NCBI RefSeq assembly: GCF_010550245.1
Contig: NZ_JAAGLU010000026.1
Location: forward strand, 62,001-126,000
Length of the DNA: 64,000 nucleotides
Source: Streptomyces sp. SID12501
GTDB taxonomy: Bacteria; Actinomycetota; Actinomycetes; Streptomycetales; Streptomycetaceae
Reading direction: 5' to 3'
In this document: one piece after another, positions 1-8,253 of the stretch
Numbering within the stretch: position 1 is the first letter of the stretch
How the letters are laid out: each line of letters starts with the position of its first letter
Program-made: the position numbers and the translations under genes
Notes under the pieces: model-generated
Told to the model about the DNA's origin: nothing
The model's input: the letters and a program-made list of their open reading frames with translations, nothing else
Databases searched by the model: none

Positions 1-1076
1 ATCGGCGGGCCCCAGCTGAAGTCGGCGCGGCGGGTGCGGCGGGCGTGGAGGACGGAGAGCAGCAGCATCAGGCCGAACCGGGTGAACACCAGGACGCCGA
101 TGATCGCGAGAGCGACGACCAGAGCGTCGGTGATGTTGTCGGAGGCCTGGACCAGGAACGTCCACGCCTTGCCCTTCGCCAGTTCGACGCCGGCGACCGG
201 TGTGTGCGCGCTGGGCGCGTCGAGGGCCTCGGTGAGGTTCCGGAACGCGTACCCCCGCTTCTTCATGTCGGGCAGGAAGCGGTCGAGGGCCTCGACGGTC
301 TGGTGGCGGTCGCCGCCGGAGTCGTGCATGAGGACGATCGCGCCCTTGCCGCCCTTGGGGGTGGCCTCGCGGATGATCGCCTCGACGCCCGGCTTGCGCC
401 AGTCCTCGCTGTCCGTGTTGTTGACGACGGTGATGTAGCCGCGCTTGCCGATGTACTCCGTGACCGGCCACGACTTGTCGTCCATGGCGTCGGCGAACGA
501 GGAGTACGGCGGCCGGAACAGCGACGTACGGATGCCCGCCGCACCGGCGAGCGCCAGCTGGTTCTGGGACAGCTCCCAGTCGATCCGGGCCTTCGACTGG
601 AAGGAGAGGTCGGGGTGGTTGAAGGTGTGCAGCCCCACCTCGTGGCCCTCGGCCACCATGCGTCGTACGAGTTCCGGGTAGCGCGAGGCATTGGTGCCGG
701 TGACGAAGAAGACCGCGTGCGCGTGGTGCTTCTTGAGGACGTCGAGCACCTTGGGGGTCCACTTGGGGTCCGGGCCGTCGTCGAACGTGAGGACGAGCTG
801 GTGGTCGGGCACGTTCAGGCTGGTGGTCCGGCCGCTTCTGGTGTCGATGACCGGGCCGCCGTCCAGGATCTTCTCCGGCACCCGGTCGGTGGAGGCCTCG
901 GGCTGGATGCGGTGGTCGGCGAGGATTTCGCTGTGCACGTACCCCCGCAGCATCAGCATCGCCATCAGGGCGAGCAGGATGAGCGAGGGAAGCAGCAGGC
1001 GCATGGGCAGCCGTCGGCGCCGGGCGGCGCCCTCGGCGCCGTTGCGGGCGCCGTGGCGGCGGGTGCGGGATGCCAT
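1..1076 (-). CDS. Polysaccharide deacetylase (NodB domain), probably bifunctional deacetylase/glycosyltransferase, cut by window edge
   Basis: The frame is open from the ATG at 1076 to the edge of the window, so the C-terminal part is missing. A basic N-terminus is followed by a membrane segment (about residues 24-44). The NodB deacetylase motifs come in order: TFDDGPD (97-103), HTFNHPD (the metal-binding His pair), FRPPYSS, and VLMHDSGGDR. A second hydrophobic stretch (DALVVALAIIGVLVFTRFG) follows. Proteins of this layout usually continue into a family 2 glycosyltransferase domain; that part is not visible, so the fusion is inferred. The enzyme would act on cell-surface or extracellular N-acetylated glycans at the membrane. 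The gene upstream on the same strand encodes a single-pass membrane protein and may be co-transcribed. Confidence 0.85.
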   Translation of the reverse strand, partial: MASRTRRHGARNGAEGAARRRRLPMRLLLPSLILLALMAMLMLRGYVHSEILADHRIQPEASTDRVPEKILDGGPVIDTRSGRTTSLNVPDHQLVLTFDDGPDPKWTPKVLDVLKKHHAHAVFFVTGTNASRYPELVRRMVAEGHEVGLHTFNHPDLSFQSKARIDWELSQNQLALAGAAGIRTSLFRPPYSSFADAMDDKSWPVTEYIGKRGYITVVNNTDSEDWRKPGVEAIIREATPKGGKGAIVLMHDSGGDRHQTVEALDRFLPDMKKRGYAFRNLTEALDAPSAHTPVAGVELAKGKAWTFLVQASDNITDALVVALAIIGVLVFTRFGLMLLLSVLHARRTRRADFSWGPP

Positions 1077-1153
1077 CAGAGGTTGTTCTCCGGGGACGAG
1101 GAGATCAGAACAGGGTCGGCAGGGTCAGCGGATTCTCCGCCGGGCGGGCGAGC

Positions 1154-1454
1154 GGGTCGCCGGTGGCGTCGGGGCCACTCGGTCGGGCCGGGCTCTCGGC
1201 GATCGAGGTCGGGGTCGCTCGGACCTTCGACGACCGCGCCGGTGCCGCCGTGGGCGGCCGGGAAGCGGGCCGACCTGAGGCCGGCGCCGCGAGGTGACAT
1301 CGGGAACTCCTACGCCGTCGAGCCGGGCGGCACCGTCGAGGTGCCCGGGTCGCCGGTGGCGTCGGGGCCACTCGGCTCGACCGGGCTCTCGGCGATCGGG
1401 GTCGGGTCGCTCGGACCGCCCGCGACCGTGCCGGTGCCGCCGTCGGCGGCCGGG
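1154..1454. repeat. Imperfect direct repeat, two copies of about 108 bp (1154-1262 and 1347-1454)
   Basis: The DNA at 1154-1262 closely matches 1347-1454, offset 193 bp. Both begin GGGTCGCCGGTGGCGTCGGG and both end near CCGGTGCCGCCGT-GGCGGCCGGG. Copy 2 lies inside the coding end of the Pro/Ser-rich membrane protein. Copy 1 lies just after that gene's stop, in the gap before the deacetylase, and carries a one-base insertion (GGTCGGGGTCG against GGTCGGGTCG) plus substitutions. Copy 1 therefore looks like a decayed duplicate of the gene's 3' end. Confidence 0.8.
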
Positions 1455-2341
1455 GAGGGCGACGGCGACGGGTCGGGCGAGGTAGCGACGCTCTCCGACG
1501 GGCTCGGTTCCGGCGTGCTGGACACCGGCACGGACGGCTCGGGGTCCGTGCCGGGTGTGGTGGTCCCCGGATCGGGCTTGCCGACGCTGGCCGAGGCCCT
1601 GGGCGCGAGGGACGGAGCCGCCTTCGTGGCACTGGGCGAGGCGCCCGGGGTGACGGCGGCGGTCCCCTGCGACGGAGTGACCCCCGCGCTCACCGACGTC
1701 CCCGGGGCCGGCGTGACCCCGGTCGAGTCCGACGGCTGCACCGACTCGGCGGGCAGCGGCGAGGTGTCGACCTTGCCCGCTGGCTGCTCGTCCTGCTGGC
1801 CCGGTACCGGCAGCCAGGGCGCGTCCGAGTTGCCGGAGAGAAGGGTGGCGACGATGACGACGGCGTACACCGCGCAGGAGATGCCGACGGCGATCCCGAT
1901 CCGGCGGTAACGGCGGCTGCGGCGGCCGGTCTCGTCGACGAAGACGGGGCCGTCACCGGCGCCGGCCTCCGAGCCCTCCGTGGCCTGCCGTACGAGGAGT
2001 TCCTCGAACTGACGGCCCACTCCGTCGAGCTGGACCGTCACCTCGTGCGGATCGTGGGTGTGGCCGAACTCCGCAGCGTTCTCCCACGGGCGGCCGGGAA
2101 ACGTTCCAGCTGATCCGGTCGCTCCGGGTGTTACGGACGTTCCGTTTTCGCCCGAGCGCAGTTGGGCGTGTGCGCCTCTGCCTCCGGATCGCCCGGGGCG
2201 CACCGGTGTTCCGGCATGCCTCTGTCGAGGCACGGGACCGGTGCTGCCTGGGGTAACTCCGGGTAGCTGCTGGGTTCCGGATACGGTGGCGCCTTCGGCG
2301 TCGGACCGTTCCGGTTGGGCGCCTTCACGCCACTTTTTCAC
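1310..2341 (-). CDS. Single-pass membrane protein with long Pro/Ser/Thr-rich tail, function unknown
   Basis: I place the start at the GTG at 2341 (VKKWREGAQPERS), about 8 nt after a GGGGGG run; the frame stays open to 2506 and later starts are possible, so the N-terminus is uncertain. A conserved-looking cytoplasmic stretch (THDPHEVTVQLDGVGRQFEE) is followed by a basic segment, one membrane helix (IGIAVGISCAVYAVVIVATLL), and roughly 190 residues rich in Pro, Ser, Thr, Gly and Val. The tail is low-complexity and probably lies outside the membrane, spanning the cell wall. No catalytic domain is visible. The gene precedes the deacetylase on the same strand, which suggests a cell-envelope role but does not prove it. 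Confidence 0.7.
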   Translation of the reverse strand: MKKWREGAQPERSDAEGATVSGTQQLPGVTPGSTGPVPRQRHAGTPVRPGRSGGRGAHAQLRSGENGTSVTPGATGSAGTFPGRPWENAAEFGHTHDPHEVTVQLDGVGRQFEELLVRQATEGSEAGAGDGPVFVDETGRRSRRYRRIGIAVGISCAVYAVVIVATLLSGNSDAPWLPVPGQQDEQPAGKVDTSPLPAESVQPSDSTGVTPAPGTSVSAGVTPSQGTAAVTPGASPSATKAAPSLAPRASASVGKPDPGTTTPGTDPEPSVPVSSTPEPSPSESVATSPDPSPSPSPAADGGTGTVAGGPSDPTPIAESPVEPSGPDATGDPGTSTVPPGSTA

Positions 2342-2509
2342 ACGCACGCACAACCCCCCACGGGAACCTTTCGGGCGCGTGTACGATTCCGGGATTCTCG
2401 TACTATCGATGTTCGAATCGGACCCCCATCCGATCCGAGCGCCCCCATTTATCACACTGCATCCGGGCCTCGAATGTAGCGCACATGGAGGTCCCGTGTT
2501 CGCCATGTG

Positions 2510-3481
2510 TCACTTGTGAACCGAAATGATGTTGTTGTCCGTGGCCGGAATCCAGTAGCCGACAGGCTTCCGCAACCACCCCTCCTCCTCCGCGAGCCGG
2601 GCCGCCGCCCGTCGCAGAGCGTTAAATCCCGGGTGCTCCAGACCCCTCCGCCACACCAGTGACACGGGGGACAACGGAACGGGGTCGACCAGCGGTCGCA
2701 CCACCGTCCGAGGCAGCGCCGGGAAATCCACCACGGCGAGGACCGGGGTCCGCGTCTTCGCCATGATCCGTTGGAACTCCTCGTCACCCACGGCGAGCGG
2801 CGCGGGTGGCGCGATTTCGATACCGCGCCCCGCGAAAAGCCGACGCGCGAGGTCGGTCCACTCCGGGGTCCGGGGGTTCCCCGCACCGGCGTACACGGCC
2901 TCCCCCGCCAGCGCCACCAACGGCACCTCGGGCAGCGCGGCCAGCCGGTGATCCTCGGGCAGGACTACCGCCATCGGCTCGTAGCGCACGAGCTGCTGGC
3001 CCAACTGCGAACGCAGCACCGGATCCAGGCCCGCGAACCGTCCGAACGACGCGTCGAGCCGACCCGCCAGCAACTCCGCCGCCGCGAAGGCGAGCCCACT
3101 CTCGAACCGGGCCATCAGCTCGTACTCCGGGGCGAGTTCACGCGCCAGGTGCAGCACCCGCCGCCCGGTCGAGAGCCCCGGCGAGTTCAGGTCCACCAGC
3201 AGCGGCCGGACCTCCCCGAACGCGGCGAACAGCTCGTCCTGGGCCGCCAACACCCGCCGGGCGTACGGCAGCAGCCGCTCACCGTCGGCCGACAGCGCCA
3301 CCCGCCGGGTCGAGCGTACGAAGAGATCGACGCCCAACTCCCGTTCCAGGCGCCGGATGTCACGGCTCAACGCCTGCTGGGCCAGGTAGAGGCGGGCAGC
3401 GGCCCGGGTGAAGTGCAGCTCCTCCGCGACGGCGACGAAGACGCGGAGGAGACGGGTGTCGAGGTGCTTCGGGGCGGGCAT
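2510..3481 (-). CDS. LysR-family transcriptional regulator
   Basis: At 323 residues this is the usual length of the family. The N-terminal winged HTH is clear: LDTRLLRVFVAVAEELHFTR followed by AAARLYLAQQALSRDIRRLE and LGVDLFVRSTR. The remainder fits the LysR periplasmic-binding-like effector domain. It is divergent from the MFS gene, with 83 bp between the two starts, the usual arrangement in which a LysR protein controls its neighbour. The effector is unknown. Since the MFS gene is interrupted by a stop codon, the regulator may have lost its main target. Confidence 0.9.
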   Translation of the reverse strand: MPAPKHLDTRLLRVFVAVAEELHFTRAAARLYLAQQALSRDIRRLERELGVDLFVRSTRRVALSADGERLLPYARRVLAAQDELFAAFGEVRPLLVDLNSPGLSTGRRVLHLARELAPEYELMARFESGLAFAAAELLAGRLDASFGRFAGLDPVLRSQLGQQLVRYEPMAVVLPEDHRLAALPEVPLVALAGEAVYAGAGNPRTPEWTDLARRLFAGRGIEIAPPAPLAVGDEEFQRIMAKTRTPVLAVVDFPALPRTVVRPLVDPVPLSPVSLVWRRGLEHPGFNALRRAAARLAEEEGWLRKPVGYWIPATDNNIISVHK

Positions 3482-3564
3482 CCGGCGAACTTACAACGAG
3501 AGTGCGTCAATGACCCGGGACCAGGTGTTGGACCCCGTGATCGACTCCGGGCGACGGTGGGCGC

Positions 3565-4965
3565 ATGCCGCAACCTTCACCCCGGCCGCCCTCCCAGCCA
3601 CTTTCCACCGTCACCCAGGACGCCCTGGTCATCGCCGACTTCGGCTCCCGCGGCCGTACCCGTACGACCGTCGACCGGCGCCCGCCCGGCCCGTACCGCC
3701 GCCTCTTCGCCGTCCCGGGCACCCGCGCCTTCACCGCCGGGAACCTGATCGCCCGGCTCCCCATGGGCATGTTCAGCGTGAGCGCGGTCATCATGATCGC
3801 CGGGTCGCGCGGCTCGTACGCCCTCGCCGGCGCCGTCACCGCGACCGGGCTCGCCGCGACAGCGGTCGTCGCCCCCTGGACCGCACGGCTCGTCGACCGG
3901 TACGGCCAGGCCCGAATCGCCGTACCGGCCACGGCACTTGCCGCCCTCGGCTCCCTCGCCCTGCTGCTCTGCACGCACTACGGCGCCCCCGACTGGACGC
4001 TCTTCGCCGCCTACGCCGCCACCGCCACGACCCCCAACACGGGCGGCATGTCACGCGCCCGCTGGGCCCATCTCCTGAACGGCGACGAGAAGGGCACGGC
4101 CGACGGCAAGGGGCGAGGCAGGGCCGACGGGGAAGCCCTGCACACCGCCAACTCCTTCGAACAGGCCGTCGACGAGCTCTGCTTCATGCTCGGCCCGGCC
4201 CTCGCGACCTTCCTCTGCGGGGCGTTGTTCCCGGAAGCGGGCACGCTGGTCGGGGCGGTCCTGATGATGACCGGCGTGCTCCTCTTCACCGCCCAGCGAT
4301 CGACCGAGCCGCCGGTCCGCCCCCGCGTCGAAGGGCTTCACACGCGCGGCACGTCTCCGCTGCGCGCCGCCGGGATGCGCCCGCTGCTCGCCGTATGCCT
4401 GGCCACGGGCGCCGTGTTCGGGTCGATGGAGGTCGTCACGATCGCCTTCGCCGACGAGCGGGGGCACCGGGCGGCTGCCGGTGCCGTGCTCGCCCTCCAG
4501 GCGGCCGGGTCGTTCGCGGCCGGTCTGCTGTACGGGGCGCTGCGGCCGTCCGGGCCCGCCGAGCGGCGCCACCCCTGGTGTCTGGCCGCGATGACGGCGC
4601 TGATGGCCCTGCCGCTGCTCGCCGCCGCGCTGACCGGCTAGCTCCTCGTCCTCGCGGGTGCGCTGCTCGTGGCGGGGACGGCCACCGCGCCCACCATGAT
4701 CACGAACATGACCCTGGTCCAGAGCCGCACCCCCGAGGGCCGCCTGAACGAGGGCATGACCCTCGCGGTGACCGGCCTCCTCGGCGGCATAGCCTGCGGT
4801 TCGGCGGCCGGCGGCTGGACCGCGGAACAGGTATCGGCCACAGCGGGGTTCGGCGTTCCGGTCGCGGCGGCGGCGAGCGCACTGCTGCTGTCGCTGCTCA
4901 CGCTCACGAACCACGGCCCCGCCACCCGTACTTCACGACCCGTACCGCCCGCGCCTTCCGCATGA
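3565..4965 (+). pseudogene. MFS transporter interrupted by an in-frame TAG
   Basis: The first part (3565-4641, 358 aa) reads as a major facilitator with about ten hydrophobic segments, e.g. the loop VDRYGQARIAVPATALAALG, and ends LPLLAAALTG at a TAG (4639-4641). The same frame continues without any shift as LLVLAGALLVAGTATAPT, then TRTPEGRLNEGMTLAVTGLL-like MFS sequence to TGA at 4963-4965, i.e. the last two helices. A complete transporter would be about 466 aa. The stop is a single codon in the middle of a helix; a Ser codon TCG changed to TAG is the simplest explanation. It could be a real nonsense mutation, a sequencing error, or more remotely a readthrough site. Substrate unknown; efflux is usual for this type. 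Confidence 0.75.
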
Positions 4966-4992
4966 CCCGCAGGCCAATTCGCGCGCACCCCA

Positions 4993-5021
4993 TTGACTCG
5001 CTCAGACGCCACACATACCTT
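4993..5021 (+). promoter_or_regulatory. Promoter of the xyloside ABC/GH31 operon
   Basis: TTGACT (4993-4998) and TACCTT (5016-5021) are separated by exactly 17 bp, a near-consensus vegetative (HrdB-type) promoter. Transcription would start near 5028, inside the first operator palindrome, and give a leader of about 90 nt before the binding-protein start. Confidence 0.75.
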
Positions 5022-5026
5022 CGCCC

Positions 5027-5065
5027 GTCGAAGCGCTTCGACTACACGGGTCGAATCAGTTCGAC
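5027..5065. promoter_or_regulatory. Two LacI-type operator palindromes
   Basis: 5027-5042 is a perfect 16-bp palindrome (GTCGAAGCGCTTCGAC) with the central CG typical of LacI/GalR operators. 5050-5065 has the same arms around another centre (GTCGAA-TCAG-TTCGAC). Their centres are 23 bp apart, about two helical turns, and the first overlaps the predicted transcription start. The LacI regulator encoded at the end of this operon is the likely ligand, giving repression relieved by a xylose-containing inducer. Confidence 0.75.
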
Positions 5066-5117
5066 GACCCAGCACGACAGGTGACCGAGATCCATCCGAC
5101 TCCCCTGGAGGCACTGG

Positions 5118-6419
5118 ATGTTGACGGCGACAAGGTACGGCAGGTTCACAATAATGGCGGCCTCGACGCTGGTCGGGGCCCTGCTGCTGGCCTCCTGCGG
5201 CGGCTCGGACAGCGGATCGTCCGACGGGAAGACCCTACGCCTCTGGCACTACGAGGGCCCCGACAGCGCGATGGGCATTGCCTGGAAGGCGGCGATCGAG
5301 GAGTTCGAGAAGACGCATCCGGGCGTCAAAGTGGAGTTCGAGGAGAAGGGCTTCGAACAGATCCAGAAGACCGCCCCGATGGTCCTCAACTCCTCCGACG
5401 CTCCCGACCTGATGGAGTACAACAAGGGCAACGCGACAGCCGGGCTGCTGTCCACGCAGGGCCTGCTCACCGACCTGACCGCCGAGGTGACAAAGCGCGG
5501 CTGGGACAAGAAGATCGGCGCCGGTGTCCGCACCACCAGCCAGTACGACACCAACGGCGTGATGGGCTCCGGCAGTTGGTACGGCGTACCCAACTACGCC
5601 GAGTACACGATGGTGTTCTACAACAAGGACCTCTTCAAGCAGCACGGGATCGCCGTGCCGACCTCCTTCGGCGAACTCACCGCCGCCATGGACAAGTTCG
5701 TCGCCGAGGGCATCACCCCGCTGGCGAGCGCGGGCGCCGAGTACCCCGCCCAGCAGTACCTCTACCAGCTCGCCCTGTCGAAGGCGGACCGCGCCTGGGT
5801 CGACAAGTACGAGCTGTACAAGGGCAAGACGGACTTCCACGACGCCGCCTGGACCTACGGCGCCGAGACCTTCGCCGACTGGGTGAAGAAGGGCTACTTC
5901 GGCAAGAACTCCAGCGGTCTGAAGGCGGAGGACGCCGGGGTCTCCTTCATCCAGGGCAAGAGCCCGATCCTGTTCTCCGGCAGCTGGTGGTACGGCCGCT
6001 TCAAGAGCGAGGCGAAGTTCGACTGGGGCACGTTCCTGTGGCCCGGCACCAGTCTCTCCCTCGGCTCCGGCGGCAATCTGTGGGTCGTCCCCAAGGGCGC
6101 CAAGAACAAGGAACTCGCCTACGACTTCATCGACATCACCATGTCGAAGAAGATCCAGAACCTGCTCGGCAACAAGGGCGGGGTCCCGGTGGCCGCCGAC
6201 CCGGCCGCCATCACCGACCCGCAGGCCAAGTCGCTCATCGCCGACTTCAACACCCTCTCCGCCCGCGACGGGCTCGCCTTCTACCCCGACTGGCCGGCCC
6301 CCGGCTTCTACGACGTCCTCGTCTCCGAGACCCAGAAGCTGATCACGGGCAGCGCGAAACCGGACGCGGCCCTCGACTCGTTGCAGGAGGCGTACGACAA
6401 GGGCGTACCGAAGACATGA
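5118..6419 (+). CDS. Sugar ABC transporter substrate-binding lipoprotein
   Basis: The protein has 433 residues. Its N-terminus is a lipoprotein signal with lipobox LLASC and Cys27 as the lipidation site, followed by the family 1 solute-binding fold (TLRLWHYEGPDSAMG, VKVEFEEKGFEQIQKTAPMV, and near the C-terminus the VPVAADPAAITDP region). It would capture an oligosaccharide outside the membrane for the two permeases that follow. ATG 5118 is preceded by GGAGG at good spacing. Its stop overlaps the next start (ATGA). The downstream alpha-xylosidase and the operator sites point to xyloglucan- or xylan-derived oligosaccharides bearing alpha-xylose; the exact ligand is inference. Confidence 0.9.
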   Translation: MLTATRYGRFTIMAASTLVGALLLASCGGSDSGSSDGKTLRLWHYEGPDSAMGIAWKAAIEEFEKTHPGVKVEFEEKGFEQIQKTAPMVLNSSDAPDLMEYNKGNATAGLLSTQGLLTDLTAEVTKRGWDKKIGAGVRTTSQYDTNGVMGSGSWYGVPNYAEYTMVFYNKDLFKQHGIAVPTSFGELTAAMDKFVAEGITPLASAGAEYPAQQYLYQLALSKADRAWVDKYELYKGKTDFHDAAWTYGAETFADWVKKGYFGKNSSGLKAEDAGVSFIQGKSPILFSGSWWYGRFKSEAKFDWGTFLWPGTSLSLGSGGNLWVVPKGAKNKELAYDFIDITMSKKIQNLLGNKGGVPVAADPAAITDPQAKSLIADFNTLSARDGLAFYPDWPAPGFYDVLVSETQKLITGSAKPDAALDSLQEAYDKGVPKT

Positions 6420-7408
6420 CGGTCACCGTCGAACGGGCCGGCGGGCGGGGCGGGCGAGACCGGGTCGCCAACGGCGCGCGGAGGAAGGGAAGTTCGGGAC
6501 GTCGCAAGGACTCGTACACCCTCTTCCTCCTCCCCGGAGCGGTCGCCTTCCTCGCCGTGATCGTCGTGCCGTTCCTGATGAACACCGGGGTGAGCTTCAC
6601 CGATTGGCGGGGCGTGGGCACTCCGGAGTGGTCGGGGCTCGCCAACTACCGGGCGCTGATGGACGATTCGGAGTTCTGGGCGTCGTTCCGGCACAGCATG
6701 TTCATGGTGGTGGCGATGGCGGCCGTGCCCACCGCGGTCGGACTCGTCCTGGCCGCCGCCCTGTTCGACTACGTCGGCAAGCACTTCGGGAGCCGGTGGG
6801 CGGCCGTGCTCCGCGCCTGCTTCTACCTCCCGCAGGTGCTGCCGATCGCGGTCGCCGGCATCGTCTGGAGCTGGATCCTCGCGCCCGAGAACGGCTCGCT
6901 GAACGAGGTGCTGAAGGCCGTCGGGCTGGGCTCCTGGCAGCAGGACTGGCTGGGCGACCCGGACATCGCGCTCTACAGCGTGATGGGCGTGATGGTCTGG
7001 GTGCAACTCGGCTTCCCGCTGGTCGTCTTCATAGCGGGCCTGCAACGCGTCGACCCGCAGCTCTACGAGGCGGCCGAACTGGACGGCGCCGGCTGGTGGC
7101 GCCGCTTCCGGCACATCACGGTCCCGCAGATCCGCCCCGAGATCTACGTCGTCCTCACCTGGTGCACGATCGCCGCGCTGAAGGTGTTCGGCGCGGTGTA
7201 CGTCCTGACGAAGGGCGGCCCGGGCGGCGCGACCAACGTGCCGTCCTACTTCTCCTTCACCACGTTCTTCGAGAAGACCCAGGTCGGCTACGGCGCCGCC
7301 GTCTCCACCGTCCTGACGGTGATCATCCTCGCCGTCTCGCTCATCGGCCTGAAGCTCCAGACCCGGGCCGAGGACGCCGAGGACGCTCCGACAGGGGGAC
7401 GGGCATGA
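6416..7408 (+). CDS. Sugar ABC transporter permease (MalF-like)
   Basis: The protein has 330 residues with a basic cytoplasmic N-terminus of about 35 residues and six predicted membrane helices. The EAA loop that docks the ATPase is visible (EAAELDGAGWWRRFRHITVP). The start ATG 6416 overlaps the binding-protein stop by 4 nt, and its own stop overlaps the next permease in the same way, so the three are translationally coupled. No ATPase gene is present; in Streptomyces such importers normally share the ATPase MsiK encoded elsewhere, which is the likely partner. Confidence 0.92.
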   Translation: MTVTVERAGGRGGRDRVANGARRKGSSGRRKDSYTLFLLPGAVAFLAVIVVPFLMNTGVSFTDWRGVGTPEWSGLANYRALMDDSEFWASFRHSMFMVVAMAAVPTAVGLVLAAALFDYVGKHFGSRWAAVLRACFYLPQVLPIAVAGIVWSWILAPENGSLNEVLKAVGLGSWQQDWLGDPDIALYSVMGVMVWVQLGFPLVVFIAGLQRVDPQLYEAAELDGAGWWRRFRHITVPQIRPEIYVVLTWCTIAALKVFGAVYVLTKGGPGGATNVPSYFSFTTFFEKTQVGYGAAVSTVLTVIILAVSLIGLKLQTRAEDAEDAPTGGRA

Positions 7409-8229
7409 CGACCGCCCTGCGCCGCTACCCGGTGCTCATCGCCCTCGTCCTCGCCGCCCTGTTCATGGTCGTGCCGTTCCTGATCGTCGCCGTCAACGCC
7501 GTGAAGTCGCCCGCCGAGTACTCCGCGAACGGCCCGCTGAGCCTCCCCGAGGGCATCTACCTCGATGGCGTCAAGGACTTCTGGGAGCGGGTCGACTTCG
7601 GGCAGAAGCTCGTCAACTCGGCACTGATCAGCGGGTCGGTGGCCATCCTGGCGGTCGTCCTGTCGGTGCTGAACGCGTACGCGATCGGCATCGGCCGGAT
7701 CAGAGGCCGCACCTGGGTCCTGGCCTTCTTCGTCCTCGCCAACATGCTGCCGCAGGAGGCGCTGGTCTACCCGGTGTACTACCTGAGCAAGGAAGTCGGC
7801 CTGTACGACACCCGGTTGAGCGTGATCATCGTCTTCACGGTGATCCAGGCGGCCTTCGGTACGTATCTCCTCTCCTCGGTGCTGGGCCAGTTCCCCCGGG
7901 AGATCATCGAGGCCGCGCGGATCGACGGCGCGAACAAGTGGCAGGTGCTGTGGCGGATCGTCGTCCCGGTCAGCCGCCCCACGCTCGGCGTGCTCCTCGT
8001 CTTCTTCTTCATCTGGACCTGGAACGAGTTCCTGCTCCCCCTGGTGATGCTGATCTCCAACGACAACCAGACGGTGTCGGTGGCCCTCGGCGTCCTCCAG
8101 GGCCAGCGCCTGATGGACGCCACGATGACCAACGCGGCTGCCCTACTGGGCGTGTTGCCCGCCCTCGTCTTCTTCCTCGTCTTCCAGCGAACGCTCACTC
8201 GCGGCATCGCCGTGGGTGCCGTCAAGTAG
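7405..8229 (+). CDS. Sugar ABC transporter permease (MalG-like)
   Basis: The protein has 274 residues and six predicted helices, typical of the second permease of CUT1 importers. The EAA loop is EAARIDGANKWQVLWRIVVP. ATG 7405 overlaps the stop of the first permease (ATGA). It forms the membrane heterodimer with that protein. The GH31 gene follows 24 bp later with its own GGAGA ribosome-binding site, so uptake and intracellular hydrolysis are in one transcript. Confidence 0.92.
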   Translation: MTTALRRYPVLIALVLAALFMVVPFLIVAVNAVKSPAEYSANGPLSLPEGIYLDGVKDFWERVDFGQKLVNSALISGSVAILAVVLSVLNAYAIGIGRIRGRTWVLAFFVLANMLPQEALVYPVYYLSKEVGLYDTRLSVIIVFTVIQAAFGTYLLSSVLGQFPREIIEAARIDGANKWQVLWRIVVPVSRPTLGVLLVFFFIWTWNEFLLPLVMLISNDNQTVSVALGVLQGQRLMDATMTNAAALLGVLPALVFFLVFQRTLTRGIAVGAVK

Positions 8230-8253
8230 TCCAGTAGCAAGGAGACCCCCCAC

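Noticed and set aside
1076..1300. 74-codon minus-strand frame ending in an overlap with the deacetylase start
   Set aside because: Its sequence is the frameshifted decayed copy of the neighbouring gene's tail; it has no independent coding character, although the stop-start overlap made it attractive.
45..1910. Plus-strand open frame of 621 codons over the deacetylase region
   Set aside because: It is antisense to a gene with clear deacetylase motifs; its Arg/Gly/Val-rich composition is typical of the complementary frame of high-GC coding DNA.
5081..6415. Upstream extension of the first permease frame to 5081
   Set aside because: This part is an alternate frame of the binding-protein gene; the permease N-terminus and the ATGA overlap fix the start at 6416.
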